Assembly (NCBI RefSeq): GCF_963975745.1
Contig: NZ_CAXBIB010000007.1
Coordinates: forward strand, 102,130-166,129
Reading direction: 5' to 3'
Length of the DNA stretch: 64,000 nt
Source: Parvibaculum sp963975745
GTDB lineage: Bacteria; Pseudomonadota; Alphaproteobacteria; Parvibaculales; Parvibaculaceae
Shown here piece after piece: positions 17,836 to 25,318 of this stretch (its first letter is position 1; every line of letters starts with the position of its first letter). The notes below the pieces were generated by a model. It saw only the letters and a list, made by a program, of their open reading frames with translations, did no database searches and was not told the origin of the DNA. Made by a program: the position numbers and the translations under genes.

Positions 17836-18133
17836 CCTCGTTTCGCAACTGCCGCGCCAAAGCCTTGGCGGCGGCGATATCCCGATCCTGGCGGCCTTTG
17901 TCGCCACCACACAGCAGGATCACAAGTGCCTTGCCTCGCTGAACAAAATAGACCCGGTAGCCGGGACCATAAGCGATCCGGAGCTCGCTGACGCCTTCGC
18001 CCACCGCCTTGACGTCACCCGGATTGCCGAGCGCCAGCCGATCGAGACGGACCAGAATGCGCGCCCGCGCCTGTGCATCGCGCAACCCTGCCAGCCAATC
18101 GCTGAATACCCGAGTCTGGCGTATCTCGATCAT
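17819..18133 (-). CDS. RelE/ParE-family toxin (HigB/Gp49-like killer protein)
   Basis: A 104-aa toxin of the RelE/ParE superfamily, in the branch named 'probable addiction module killer protein'. Recognisable segments are FSDWLAGLRDAQARARILVR, GDVKAVGEGVSELRIAYGPG and YRVYFVQRGKALVILLCGGDKGRQ; related proteins are ribosome-dependent mRNA interferases. I start it at the ATG at 18133. The frame is open to 18160, but that segment is the promoter/operator. A TTGACT/TACAAA promoter places the expected transcript start at or within a few bases of the ATG, so the mRNA may be leaderless. Confidence 0.88.
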   Translation of the reverse strand: MIEIRQTRVFSDWLAGLRDAQARARILVRLDRLALGNPGDVKAVGEGVSELRIAYGPGYRVYFVQRGKALVILLCGGDKGRQDRDIAAAKALARQLRNEDEDDA

Positions 18134-18139
18134 CGAAAA

Positions 18140-18167
18140 TTTGTATCCCATAGGATACAAAAGTCAA
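18140..18167 (-). promoter_or_regulatory. Promoter and palindromic operator of the toxin-antitoxin operon
   Basis: On the minus strand TTGACT (18167-18162) and TACAAA (18145-18140) form -35 and -10 boxes 16 bp apart. The spacer and -10 are covered by the inverted repeat TTTGTATCC-CATA-GGATACAAA (18140-18161), with perfect 9-bp arms. This is the layout expected for autorepression by the HTH antitoxin. Confidence 0.75.
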
Positions 18168-18178
18168 TCGAGAAAGAA

Positions 18179-18195
18179 GAAAGCCGGCGTCGTCT
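18179..18195 (+). repeat. Right 17-bp direct repeat of the toxin-antitoxin cassette
   Basis: Identical to 17530-17546. In the kdsD frame it encodes K-A-G-V-V and is followed by TGA, so it may be the original end of kdsD. Confidence 0.85.
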
Positions 18196-18361
18196 GACAG
18201 CGGACGCTGCAGACGCTGCGACAGCACTGTCATCAAACGGGGCCGGCCGGCAATCTTCCTGCAGTTTCAAGGTGATAGCGCTTGGAACCGGCATATGTGA
18301 CAGCGCAGCCGATTTCCGCTACCCCCCCTCTGTCACGGAACTGTCAAAAAACTGTCACATA
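18195..18361. promoter_or_regulatory. Cluster of TGACAG/CTGTCA sites upstream of the PAS_5 gene
   Basis: Six exact copies of one hexamer occur in ~165 bp: TGACAG at 18195 and 18298, and CTGTCA at 18227, 18330, 18341 and 18352. The last three are spaced exactly 11 bp apart. Both forward copies have an inverted copy exactly 32 bp downstream. The outer pair extends to a perfect 10-bp inverted repeat, TATGTGACAG (18294-18303) and CTGTCACATA (18352-18361). It looks like an array for a DNA-binding protein that I cannot identify. Confidence 0.55.
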
Positions 18362-18742
18362 CGGATTTCGGGCGCCGCCGGTCCGGCTGGCAGGACGCCG
18401 CCAGGCGACGAGCCGGACAACGGGTCCGACGGGGAGCAATAGGCGTCAGGCACCTGTTTTGCCATTCGTGCAAGGCAGGGCGAGTGCAGACACGATGTTT
18501 TGCCACTGTCGCCTCAATTCCATGACTGCGAATCCGGAAGCGATGACGGGGACGGCGCAGCCGGCGCAGCGTCACGCTCGGTACATTCCGACCCTCCTCC
18601 GGACAGCCGCGCGCAGATAGCATCGAAACTCAGTGTTTCAGTTCGCAGGCGTATTGCGTCGGCAACCCGCGATGACGGCTCGGCGGTCGGCTTTGCGATT
18701 TTCTTCCGAACCTTCCGCCACATCCCGAAAGGCCCCATCGCG
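18196..18742. other. Intergenic region between the toxin-antitoxin cassette and the PAS_5 gene
   Basis: The first 170 bp carry the TGACAG/CTGTCA array. From ~18370 to 18742 I see no strong promoter, terminator or RNA fold. An in-frame extension of the downstream gene is open to a TTG at 18500, but it encodes an unremarkable Arg/Ser-rich sequence with no Shine-Dalgarno. Confidence 0.5.
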
Positions 18743-19417
18743 ATGCCGCATTCGCCGGAGGAGACACCCGACACCGCCCGGAAACATCGCCAGACCGAGC
18801 CGGAGCAGCCGCCCGCCCGCAAAGCGGGATCGGGTGCACACCGCCACGCCCGCTACGACTATCTGAACGATGCCAAGCTGAGCAAGGCGCTGGCCTACTG
18901 GAACATGAAGCGCGGCGCGCGATCGATGCCGCAAAAGGCCGACATCGTTCCCGGCGAGATCAAGCCCATCCTGCCCAACATCCTGCTGGCCGACGTCATG
19001 GAGAACGGCACACGCTTTCGTTGCCGCCTGGTCGGAACGGGGATCGTCAATGCCTATGGCGCCAACATCACCGGCAAATATGTCGGAGAGACGCTGCCGA
19101 ACATCGACGACGACTTCACCCTCGATCTCTACCGGACAAGCTATCGCGAGCGCCTTCCGGTCTTTTCCCGCGGCACCTATGTCGCGCCCACCGAGAGCAG
19201 CCTGGTCGTCAACCGCCTGCTGCTTCCCCTGTCCGACGACGACAGGCTGGCCAATGTCATCATGGCCGTGCTGACATTTGAATATAAGGGCCCCGATCCG
19301 GGCGAACTGGGCTTTGGCATCCAGATCGATCCCTCGTCGAGCTATCTCGAGGTCATCGAGGACATCGACACGATCTTTACCGAACAGGGCATTGCCGAAC
19401 AGGAATTGCCGGACTGA
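18743..19417 (+). CDS. PAS domain (PAS_5-type) protein
   Basis: A 224-aa soluble protein. After a charged, disordered N-terminus (MPHSPEETPDTARKHRQ...) comes the PAS_5 pattern of alphaproteobacterial proteins: ALAYWNMKRGARSMPQKADI, then LPNILLADVMENGTRFRCRL, VGTGIVNAYGANITGKYVGE and a C-terminal sensing fold. No output domain is fused. Such proteins are common in alphaproteobacteria, but their ligand and partner are mostly unknown. The ATG at 18743 has AAAGG upstream. It is a single gene behind an array of repeated hexamers, so it may be tightly regulated. Confidence 0.75.
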   Translation: MPHSPEETPDTARKHRQTEPEQPPARKAGSGAHRHARYDYLNDAKLSKALAYWNMKRGARSMPQKADIVPGEIKPILPNILLADVMENGTRFRCRLVGTGIVNAYGANITGKYVGETLPNIDDDFTLDLYRTSYRERLPVFSRGTYVAPTESSLVVNRLLLPLSDDDRLANVIMAVLTFEYKGPDPGELGFGIQIDPSSSYLEVIEDIDTIFTEQGIAEQELPD

Positions 19418-19421
19418 GGGG

Positions 19422-19616
19422 TCAGCGAACCGTCGCGAGCTGCAGGCCGCGGCGCATGACCGGGTGGCCGGACGAGCTCGGCGTCACGTCGACGACGGTA
19501 TAGCCCAGCGCCTCAAGGCGCCGAACCTGCCGCAAGGTCTCCGCTTCGTCCGGCACCGAGATCCGGGCCAGCACACTCCCCGTTTCGGGGCGCTGATAGC
19601 AAATGATCTGGCGCAT
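19422..19616 (-). CDS. Conserved-looking 64-aa protein of unknown function
   Basis: Starts MRQIICYQRPETGSVLARIS and has the pattern of a small alpha/beta protein, with LRQVRRLEALGYTVVDV. GGAG lies six bases before the ATG at 19616, and third-position GC is high as in its neighbours, which favours a real gene. It is convergent with the PAS_5 gene (4 bp between ends). I recognise no family. Confidence 0.55.
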   Translation of the reverse strand: MRQIICYQRPETGSVLARISVPDEAETLRQVRRLEALGYTVVDVTPSSSGHPVMRRGLQLATVR

Positions 19617-19967
19617 GGAAATCTCCGTCGGGACCGCGAAACCCTCGCTTGAATGTCGGGGGGGCGGGGTGTGTATCCAAGCGAGGGTTCCGGTCGTCCG
19701 TTCCCGAAGGACACGTCCAACTGGAATATCAGAGCCAGAATCAGATCGGCCTGCACAGAATCGGAATCTACGCACACATTCCGGAGCCCCATTGCGGGGG
19801 GCCGGCCCTCAAGCGGCGACGGTCATCCCGCGACCGGCCGGGGGCCGGCTTGACGGCGGCGGCAAAATCTGGAAATGTAAAAACATACCAACTGGTCTGT
19901 TTGTTTCGGATTTGCGACACATTCACACCGCTGGACCGGACGTTCCCCGATTGCAGGGCCGAGACGC
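19617..19967. other. Intergenic region between the 64-aa gene and the TetR operon
   Basis: The stretch includes a G-rich run near 19655-19670, a CCGGCCGGGGGCCGG-type inverted repeat near 19835-19850 and, at its right end, the TetR-type operator. The promoter of the TetR operon must lie around 19870-19920. No other gene was found. Confidence 0.5.
19881..19902. promoter_or_regulatory. 22-bp palindromic TetR-type operator
   Basis: Arms AAACATACCA and TGGTCTGTTT are complementary at nine of ten positions around a central AC. The site lies ~65 bp upstream of the TetR start, as expected for autoregulation of the TetR-RND operon. The core ATACCA-AC-TGGTCT resembles other TetR-family operators. Confidence 0.7.
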
Positions 19968-20645
19968 GTGAGCAGCGATATTTCCCATCGAGAAGCTGTG
20001 GAAGCCGGGAGCGACGGCCGTCATGCGCGCGGCGACCGGACGCGCCAGCTGCTGCTCGAGGCGGCCTTCGCGGAAATCTACGAACACGGCTTTCAGGCGG
20101 CGCGCCTCAACGAGATCATCGCCAAGGCCGGCTGCACCAAGGGCTCGCTCTATCACCACTTCCCCGACAAGCACGCGCTGGGCCTGGCGGCGGCGGCCGA
20201 GTTCATGGGTACCTATATAAAGAGTGTCTGGATCGAGCCGCTTCATGAGACGGCGGATCCGCTGACAACGATCCGCAACATCATCCGGCGCCATGCCGAT
20301 GGCGATGTCGGCATCGACCCGCGCCTCGGCTGTCCCTTCCAGAACCTGACCCAGGAAATGGCCGGCATCGATGCCGGGTTCCAGAAACTTTTCACCGACC
20401 TCTTCGCCAGCTTTCGCGGCGTCGTCGCGGCGGCACTGGCAAAGGGCCAGCAGAACGGGACCGTGCGTTCCGATATCGACCCCCAATGCGTCGCGACGCT
20501 GATCGTCGCCAGCCATCAGGGGGTCGCCAGCATGATCAAGGCGACGCAGAACCTCGAAGTGGGGAAAGCGGCGGCCACGGCATTTTTCGACTATCTGGAC
20601 AGTCTGCGGCCGCCCCCGGCCGCCGCGGCGAGTGAGGTTGCATGA
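19968..20645 (+). CDS. TetR/AcrR-family transcriptional regulator
   Basis: A 225-aa repressor with an N-terminal HTH (RTRQLLLEAAFAEIYEHGFQ, then LNEIIAKAGCTKGSLYHHFP) and a C-terminal ligand domain containing GCPFQNLTQEMAGIDAGFQ, which is typical of the TetR_C-type regulators that end '...DYLDSL'. It starts at GTG 19968. Its stop overlaps the transporter start as ATGA, so regulator and pump are co-transcribed. It probably binds the 22-bp palindrome upstream and responds to a lipophilic ligand handled by the transporter; the ligand is unknown. Confidence 0.92.
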   Translation: MSSDISHREAVEAGSDGRHARGDRTRQLLLEAAFAEIYEHGFQAARLNEIIAKAGCTKGSLYHHFPDKHALGLAAAAEFMGTYIKSVWIEPLHETADPLTTIRNIIRRHADGDVGIDPRLGCPFQNLTQEMAGIDAGFQKLFTDLFASFRGVVAAALAKGQQNGTVRSDIDPQCVATLIVASHQGVASMIKATQNLEVGKAAATAFFDYLDSLRPPPAAAASEVA

Positions 20646-22978
20646 ACGATTGGGTCGTCGCCTATGGCAAGGCGGTCGTGAAATTCCGCTGGCTGGTGGT
20701 CATCGCCGCCTTTGCCGGCGTCTTCTATCTGGCAAGCGGCGGGCGCTTCATCGAGTTCTCGAACGACTACCGCTATTTCTTCACCGAGCAGAACCCGAAC
20801 CTGCAGGCCTTCGAAAAGCTCGAACGCACCTACACCAGCCCCGACACGCTGCTCTGGGTGCTGCAGCCTGAAGACGGCAAGGTCACGACGACCGAGCGCC
20901 TGGCCATCGTCAAGGAGATCACCGAAAAGGCCTGGCAGACGCCCTTCTCGATCCGCGTCGACAGCCTGACCAACTACCAGCACACCAGCGCCGAGAATGA
21001 CGACCTGACCGTGCGCGACCTGGTGGCCGATCCGGCGAGCCTCACCGATGCCGAGGCCGCCGCCGTCGGCGCCATCGCGCTCGGCGAACCGGTGATCGCC
21101 AACCGGCTGATCTCCGACGACGAGACGACGACGGCCATCGTCGCGACGCTGAAAATGCCGCGCGACGACCAGGCGGCGACGGCGGAGGTGATGACCCATG
21201 CGCGCGCCCTGCTGGCCGAGATGCGCGCCGCCCATCCCGATATCCGCTTCGAGCTGACCGGCTCGGTGGCGCTTTCGAACTCCTTTGCCGAGGCCGCCCA
21301 GCGCGACCTCGCGACGCTGACGCCGGCCATGTACATGGTGCTGGCCCTGACCGTCTTCTTCCTGACCCGCTCGATCCCCGGCACCATCGCGACGATTCTG
21401 GTCGTCACCATGTCGGCCGCCGCCGCCATGGGCCTCGTGATGGGCTGGTTCGGCGTCAAGCTGACGCCGCCCTCTTCCGGCGCGCCGACCATCATCCTGA
21501 CCATCGCGGTCGCCGATTCGATCCACATTCTCGTCACCATGCTGGTCGAGATGCGGCGCGGCCGTACCAAGCACGAGGCCATCATCGAAAGCCTGCGCGT
21601 CAACTGGGGCCCGGTCTTCCTGACCAGCATCACCACCGCCATCGGCTTTGCCAGCCTCAACTTTTCCGACGCCCCGCCCTTCCGCGACCTCGGCAACACG
21701 GCCGCTGTCGGCGCGCTGATCGCCTGGGCGCTGTCGGTGACGCTCTTGCCGGCGCTGGCCGCCATCCTGCCGATGCAGGCCAAGGACACGCTGGTCCGCC
21801 AGAGCGAGTTCATGGGCCGCATCGCCGAAGTGGTGATCGGCAACCGCCGCGTCCTGCTGGTGGCGATGACCGTGCTGATCGTCGGCTTCGCGACGCTGCT
21901 GCCGCGTTTCGTCTTCAACGACCGCTTCGTCACCTATTTCGACGAGCGCATGGAGTTCCGCGTCGCCTCCGACTGGGCGGCCGACAATCTGACCGGCATC
22001 TACCAGATCAGCTATTCGCTCTCGGCCGGCGAGACCGGGGGCGTGTCGAACCCGGAATATGTCGCCAAGCTGGAGGAATTCGCCAACTGGTTCCGCACCC
22101 AGCCGGAAGTGGTGCATGTCTCGACCTTCTCCGACGTGATGAAGCGCATCAACAAGAGCATGCATGGCGACGACGAGAGCTATTACCGGGTGCCCGACGA
22201 CCGCGACATGGCCGCCCAGTTCCTGCTGCTCTACGAGATGTCGCTGCCCTACGGGCTCGACCTCAACGACCAGATCAATGTCGACAAGTCGGCGACCAAG
22301 CTGACCCTGACACTGACCGACATTTCGACGGTCGAGATGCAGGGCCTGATCGACCGTGCCGACACATGGCTGAAGGCCAACGCGCCGGAACACATGTATG
22401 CCTATCCGGCCGGCCAGGCGGTGATGTTCGCCTTTATCGGGCGCAACAACTTCAACGCCATGACGACCGGCACGGGCATCGCGCTGGTGCTGATCTCGGC
22501 CTGTCTGATGCTGGCCTTGCGCAATCTCAGGCTCGGCATTGTCAGCCTGGTGCCCAACCTGACGCCGCCCATCGTCGCCTTCGGCATCCTGGCGCTGTTC
22601 ACGACCGAGGTCGGCTTCTGGTCGACCTTCGTGATCGCGACCGCGCTGGGGCTGATCGTCGATGCGACGGTGCATTTCCTGTCGAAATACCGCCGCGCCA
22701 GCATCGAACAGGGCAAATCGCCCGAGGACAGCGTGCGCTACGCCTTCTCGACAGTGGGCACCGCGCTCTGGGTCTCGACCTTCGTGCTGGTGGTCGGCTT
22801 CGCCATCCTGGCGCTCTCGCCCTTCAAGGTGAACGCGATGCTGGGCATCATGGTGGCATTGACCGTCGCGGTGGCGCTCATTATCGACTTCCTGCTGCTG
22901 CCGGCGCTGCTGATCACGGTCGACCGGCGGCGCCGGGCGGCCGCGGCACCCGCCGCAGCGCCGGCAACCGCCGACTGA
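20642..22978 (+). CDS. RND superfamily transporter (HAE3/MMPL family)
   Basis: A 778-aa inner-membrane transporter with two repeats of one membrane helix, a periplasmic domain and five more helices. It opens with an RWLVVIAAFAGVFYLASGGR helix followed by FSNDYRYFFTEQNPNLQAFE, the usual start of HAE3 exporters. The proton-relay segment is TIAVADSIHILVTMLVEMRR in the first half and ATALGLIVDATVHFLSKYRR in the second. HAE3/MMPL proteins move lipids, hopanoids or other hydrophobic molecules out of the inner membrane. It is encoded with a LolA-like periplasmic protein and an outer-membrane protein, which together could form a trans-envelope lipid route. Confidence 0.9.
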   Translation: MNDWVVAYGKAVVKFRWLVVIAAFAGVFYLASGGRFIEFSNDYRYFFTEQNPNLQAFEKLERTYTSPDTLLWVLQPEDGKVTTTERLAIVKEITEKAWQTPFSIRVDSLTNYQHTSAENDDLTVRDLVADPASLTDAEAAAVGAIALGEPVIANRLISDDETTTAIVATLKMPRDDQAATAEVMTHARALLAEMRAAHPDIRFELTGSVALSNSFAEAAQRDLATLTPAMYMVLALTVFFLTRSIPGTIATILVVTMSAAAAMGLVMGWFGVKLTPPSSGAPTIILTIAVADSIHILVTMLVEMRRGRTKHEAIIESLRVNWGPVFLTSITTAIGFASLNFSDAPPFRDLGNTAAVGALIAWALSVTLLPALAAILPMQAKDTLVRQSEFMGRIAEVVIGNRRVLLVAMTVLIVGFATLLPRFVFNDRFVTYFDERMEFRVASDWAADNLTGIYQISYSLSAGETGGVSNPEYVAKLEEFANWFRTQPEVVHVSTFSDVMKRINKSMHGDDESYYRVPDDRDMAAQFLLLYEMSLPYGLDLNDQINVDKSATKLTLTLTDISTVEMQGLIDRADTWLKANAPEHMYAYPAGQAVMFAFIGRNNFNAMTTGTGIALVLISACLMLALRNLRLGIVSLVPNLTPPIVAFGILALFTTEVGFWSTFVIATALGLIVDATVHFLSKYRRASIEQGKSPEDSVRYAFSTVGTALWVSTFVLVVGFAILALSPFKVNAMLGIMVALTVAVALIIDFLLLPALLITVDRRRRAAAAPAAAPATAD

Positions 22979-23070
22979 GCGGCGGCGGCGATCGAACAGG
23001 GGCCGGCGCGCATACTTGCCCGGCCCGTCCTGTCCCGTCATGTTGCGGGATACATTCAAGGAGGTGACTT

Positions 23071-23913
23071 ATGCGTATGCGGTTTTTCATCGGCGGAGCG
23101 GGTCTTGCGCTCGCGGCCGCCCTTGCCGCCCTGCCCGTGCTGCCCGCCGGCGCCGAAGCGATCGCGCTGCCGGACGATCCGGCGGCCAAGGGCCTTGCCA
23201 TTGCCGAGGAAAGCGACCGGCGCAACAGCGGCTTCGGCGACACCCGCGCCTCGATGCGCATGATCCTCGAAAACGCCTATGGCGAAACCAGCGTGCGCGA
23301 GCTGCGCTCGATGACGCTGGAAGAACCCAACCCGGGCGAAGGCGACTGGACGCTCAATGTCTTCGACAAGCCGCGCGACGTCGAGGGCACGGCGCTCCTG
23401 ACCCATGCGCGCATTCTCGACCCGGACGATCAGTGGATGTATCTGCCGGCGGTCAAGCGCGTGAAGCGGATCTCGTCGGTCAACAAGTCGGGCCCCTTCA
23501 TGGGCAGCGAATTCGCCTTCGAGGATTTCTCCTCCACCGAAGTCGGCAAGTACGACTACAAATGGCTGCGCGACGAGGCCTGCCCCGAGCCGGTGGCCGA
23601 CCGCGTCTGCCATGTGACCGAACGCTATCCGCTCTACGAGCATTCGGGCTATACGCGCCAGATCGTATGGACCGACACGACCGACTACCAGCCGCGCAAG
23701 GTCGATTATTACGACCGCAAGGACGAGTTGCTGAAAACCCTGACGCTCAACGACTACCGTCTCTATGACGACCGTTTCTGGCGTGCGCACGATCTCTACA
23801 TGCAGAACCTCGTGACCGGAAAATCGACACGCCTGACATGGGACAGCTACAATTTCGGGAACGGACTGAGCCGCAACGACTTCAACACCAATGCGCTTCA
23901 ACGCGCCCGCTGA
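23071..23913 (+). CDS. Outer-membrane lipoprotein-sorting (LolA-like) periplasmic protein
   Basis: A 280-aa exported protein with a signal peptide (residues 1-~28, ending PAGAEA). The mature part has the pattern of the LolA-like family that accompanies RND/MMPL transporters: DRRNSGFGDTRASMRMILEN, then WMYLPAVKRVKRISSVNKSG, PFMGSEFAFEDFSSTEVGKY and QIVWTDTTDYQPRKVDYYDR. Such proteins are thought to carry a lipid across the periplasm. GGAGG lies eight bases before ATG 23071. It is the third gene of the TetR operon, 92 bp after the transporter. Confidence 0.88.
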   Translation: MRMRFFIGGAGLALAAALAALPVLPAGAEAIALPDDPAAKGLAIAEESDRRNSGFGDTRASMRMILENAYGETSVRELRSMTLEEPNPGEGDWTLNVFDKPRDVEGTALLTHARILDPDDQWMYLPAVKRVKRISSVNKSGPFMGSEFAFEDFSSTEVGKYDYKWLRDEACPEPVADRVCHVTERYPLYEHSGYTRQIVWTDTTDYQPRKVDYYDRKDELLKTLTLNDYRLYDDRFWRAHDLYMQNLVTGKSTRLTWDSYNFGNGLSRNDFNTNALQRAR

Positions 23914-23958
23914 TGCGTTTGCGGCATCGAGATGGTTGGCACGACCTCAAAAATCGTC

Positions 23959-24024
23959 ATGGCCCGCTTTATGCGGGCCATCCACGTCCTTGCGGCACGG
24001 AACAGAAGAAAAGAAGGACGTGGA
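23959..24024. repeat. Nested inverted-repeat (REP-like) element
   Basis: Two stem-loops stand side by side. ATGGCCCGC-TTTAT-GCGGGCCAT (23959-23981) has a perfect 9-bp stem. TCCACGTCCTT (23981-23991) pairs with AAGGACGTGGA (24014-24024) around a purine-rich 22-base loop. It lies between the LolA-like and outer-membrane genes and resembles dispersed palindromic elements of alphaproteobacterial genomes. It could also lower expression of the last gene by attenuation. Confidence 0.6.
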
Positions 24025-24109
24025 TGACCCGCCACCTTGATTACAAAGGAGGGCCGGGTCATGACGGTTAAATTTGGATTCTGAATCGGACACCGCTGGG
24101 GAACATGCG

Positions 24110-25312
24110 ATGAGAACGACAAGGACCATGGCCGGCGCCGCGCTTGCGGCGCTGGCCCTGACGGGCGCCGCCGCGGCCAGCGAGTTCCGGGTGCGCGGCT
24201 ATGTGGAGCCCGAGCTGCAGGCCTTTGCCGAAAGCGGCAGCCAGGCCGAGCAGCGGCGCTGGAACGCCTCGGTGGCGGCCGAGGTGTCGTTCGAAAGCTT
24301 CTGGGACAATTCCAACCAGTGGGTCGTCGTCAAACCCTTCGCGCGCTGGGACCTGCGCGACGGCAACCGCAGCCATGCCGACCTGCGCGAGGCCAAATAT
24401 GCCCGCGCCATCGACAACTGGGAATTCCGCATCGGCATCGACAAGGTTTTCTGGGGCGTGACCGAGGCCGTGCATCTGGTCGATATCGTCAACCAGACCG
24501 ATCTGGTCGAAAGCATCGACGGCGAGGAAAAGCTCGGCCAGCCCATGGTCATGGTCTCGACGGTGCAGGATTTCGGCACCTTCACCGGCTATCTGCTGCC
24601 GTTTTTCCGTGAGCGGACCTTTCCGAGCCGTTCGGGCCGCCCCGCCTTCGACCTGACGGTGGACGAGACCCAGACGCAATATGAAAGCGGTGCCAAGCAG
24701 AACCATCTCGACTTCGCGCTGCGCTATGCCAATGCCTTCGACATCTGGGATGTCGGCCTGACCTATTTCCAGGGCACCAACCGCGCGCCCCTGCTGACGC
24801 CGGGGCTCGATGCGGGCGGCAATCTGGTGCTGATCCCCTATTATGCGCAGGCCAGGCGCGCCGGCACCGACATCCAGGCGACATCGGGCGCCTGGCTCTA
24901 CAAGTTCGAGGGCTTCTGGCAGGAACAGCTCGGCGAGCAGCATCTGCAGGCGACCGGCGGCATCGAATACAGTTTCTACGGCATTTTCGACACGCCCTCC
25001 GATATCGGTCTGGTGGCCGAATATGTCTGGGACGATCGCGGCGCCAATCTGCAGAACCCGTTCGCCAACGACGCCTTCCTGGCGCTGCGCTGGACGCCCA
25101 ACGACGCGGCCTCGACCGCGGTGCTGGCCGGCGTGACGGCCGATCTCGACACGCAGGCGCTCGGCTTCTCCTTCGAGGCCGAACGCCGCTTCGGCGCCGA
25201 TTTCTTCGTGTCGCTGGAGGGCCGTTTCTTCGCCAATGTACCGCGCGCCGATCCGCTCTATTCGGTCAGCGACGACAGCTTCCTGCAATTGCGCATCGCG
25301 CGCTATTTCTGA
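24110..25312 (+). CDS. Outer-membrane protein of the RND/LolA-like operon
   Basis: A 400-aa protein with a signal peptide (residues 1-~25, ending AAAASEF). A long beta-rich domain with many alternating aromatic residues follows, ending in SDDSFLQLRIARYF, a typical outer-membrane barrel terminus. WEFRIGIDKVFWGVTEAVHL and VDIVNQTDLVESIDGEEKLG resemble DUF1302-like porins associated with RND transporters. The ATG at 24110 follows GGGGA at good spacing; the frame is open up to 24074. It is the last gene of the TetR operon and converges on the histidine kinase gene with 6 bp between the two ends. Confidence 0.8.
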   Translation: MRTTRTMAGAALAALALTGAAAASEFRVRGYVEPELQAFAESGSQAEQRRWNASVAAEVSFESFWDNSNQWVVVKPFARWDLRDGNRSHADLREAKYARAIDNWEFRIGIDKVFWGVTEAVHLVDIVNQTDLVESIDGEEKLGQPMVMVSTVQDFGTFTGYLLPFFRERTFPSRSGRPAFDLTVDETQTQYESGAKQNHLDFALRYANAFDIWDVGLTYFQGTNRAPLLTPGLDAGGNLVLIPYYAQARRAGTDIQATSGAWLYKFEGFWQEQLGEQHLQATGGIEYSFYGIFDTPSDIGLVAEYVWDDRGANLQNPFANDAFLALRWTPNDAASTAVLAGVTADLDTQALGFSFEAERRFGADFFVSLEGRFFANVPRADPLYSVSDDSFLQLRIARYF

Positions 25313-25318
25313 GCCGCA

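Larger units (their letters stand above)
17530..18195. mobile_element. Putative inserted toxin-antitoxin cassette at the kdsD 3' end
   Basis: Two genes (toxin and antitoxin) on the minus strand are bounded by perfect 17-bp direct repeats. In both repeats the frame reads K-A-G-V-V followed at once by a stop (TAG on the left, TGA on the right), so the gene end is kept whichever copy is used. This resembles integration at the 3' end of a gene. No integrase or transposase lies inside, so the mechanism is unknown. Confidence 0.5.

Noticed and set aside
18282..18620. 112-codon open frame in the gap before the PAS_5 gene
   Set aside because: It starts inside the hexamer array with a TTG, lacks a ribosome site and gives an Arg/Pro-rich sequence of no known type.
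20591..23059. Long open frame opposite the RND transporter
   Set aside because: Antisense shadow caused by strong codon bias; low-complexity His/Arg/Gly/Asp sequence, no start signal.
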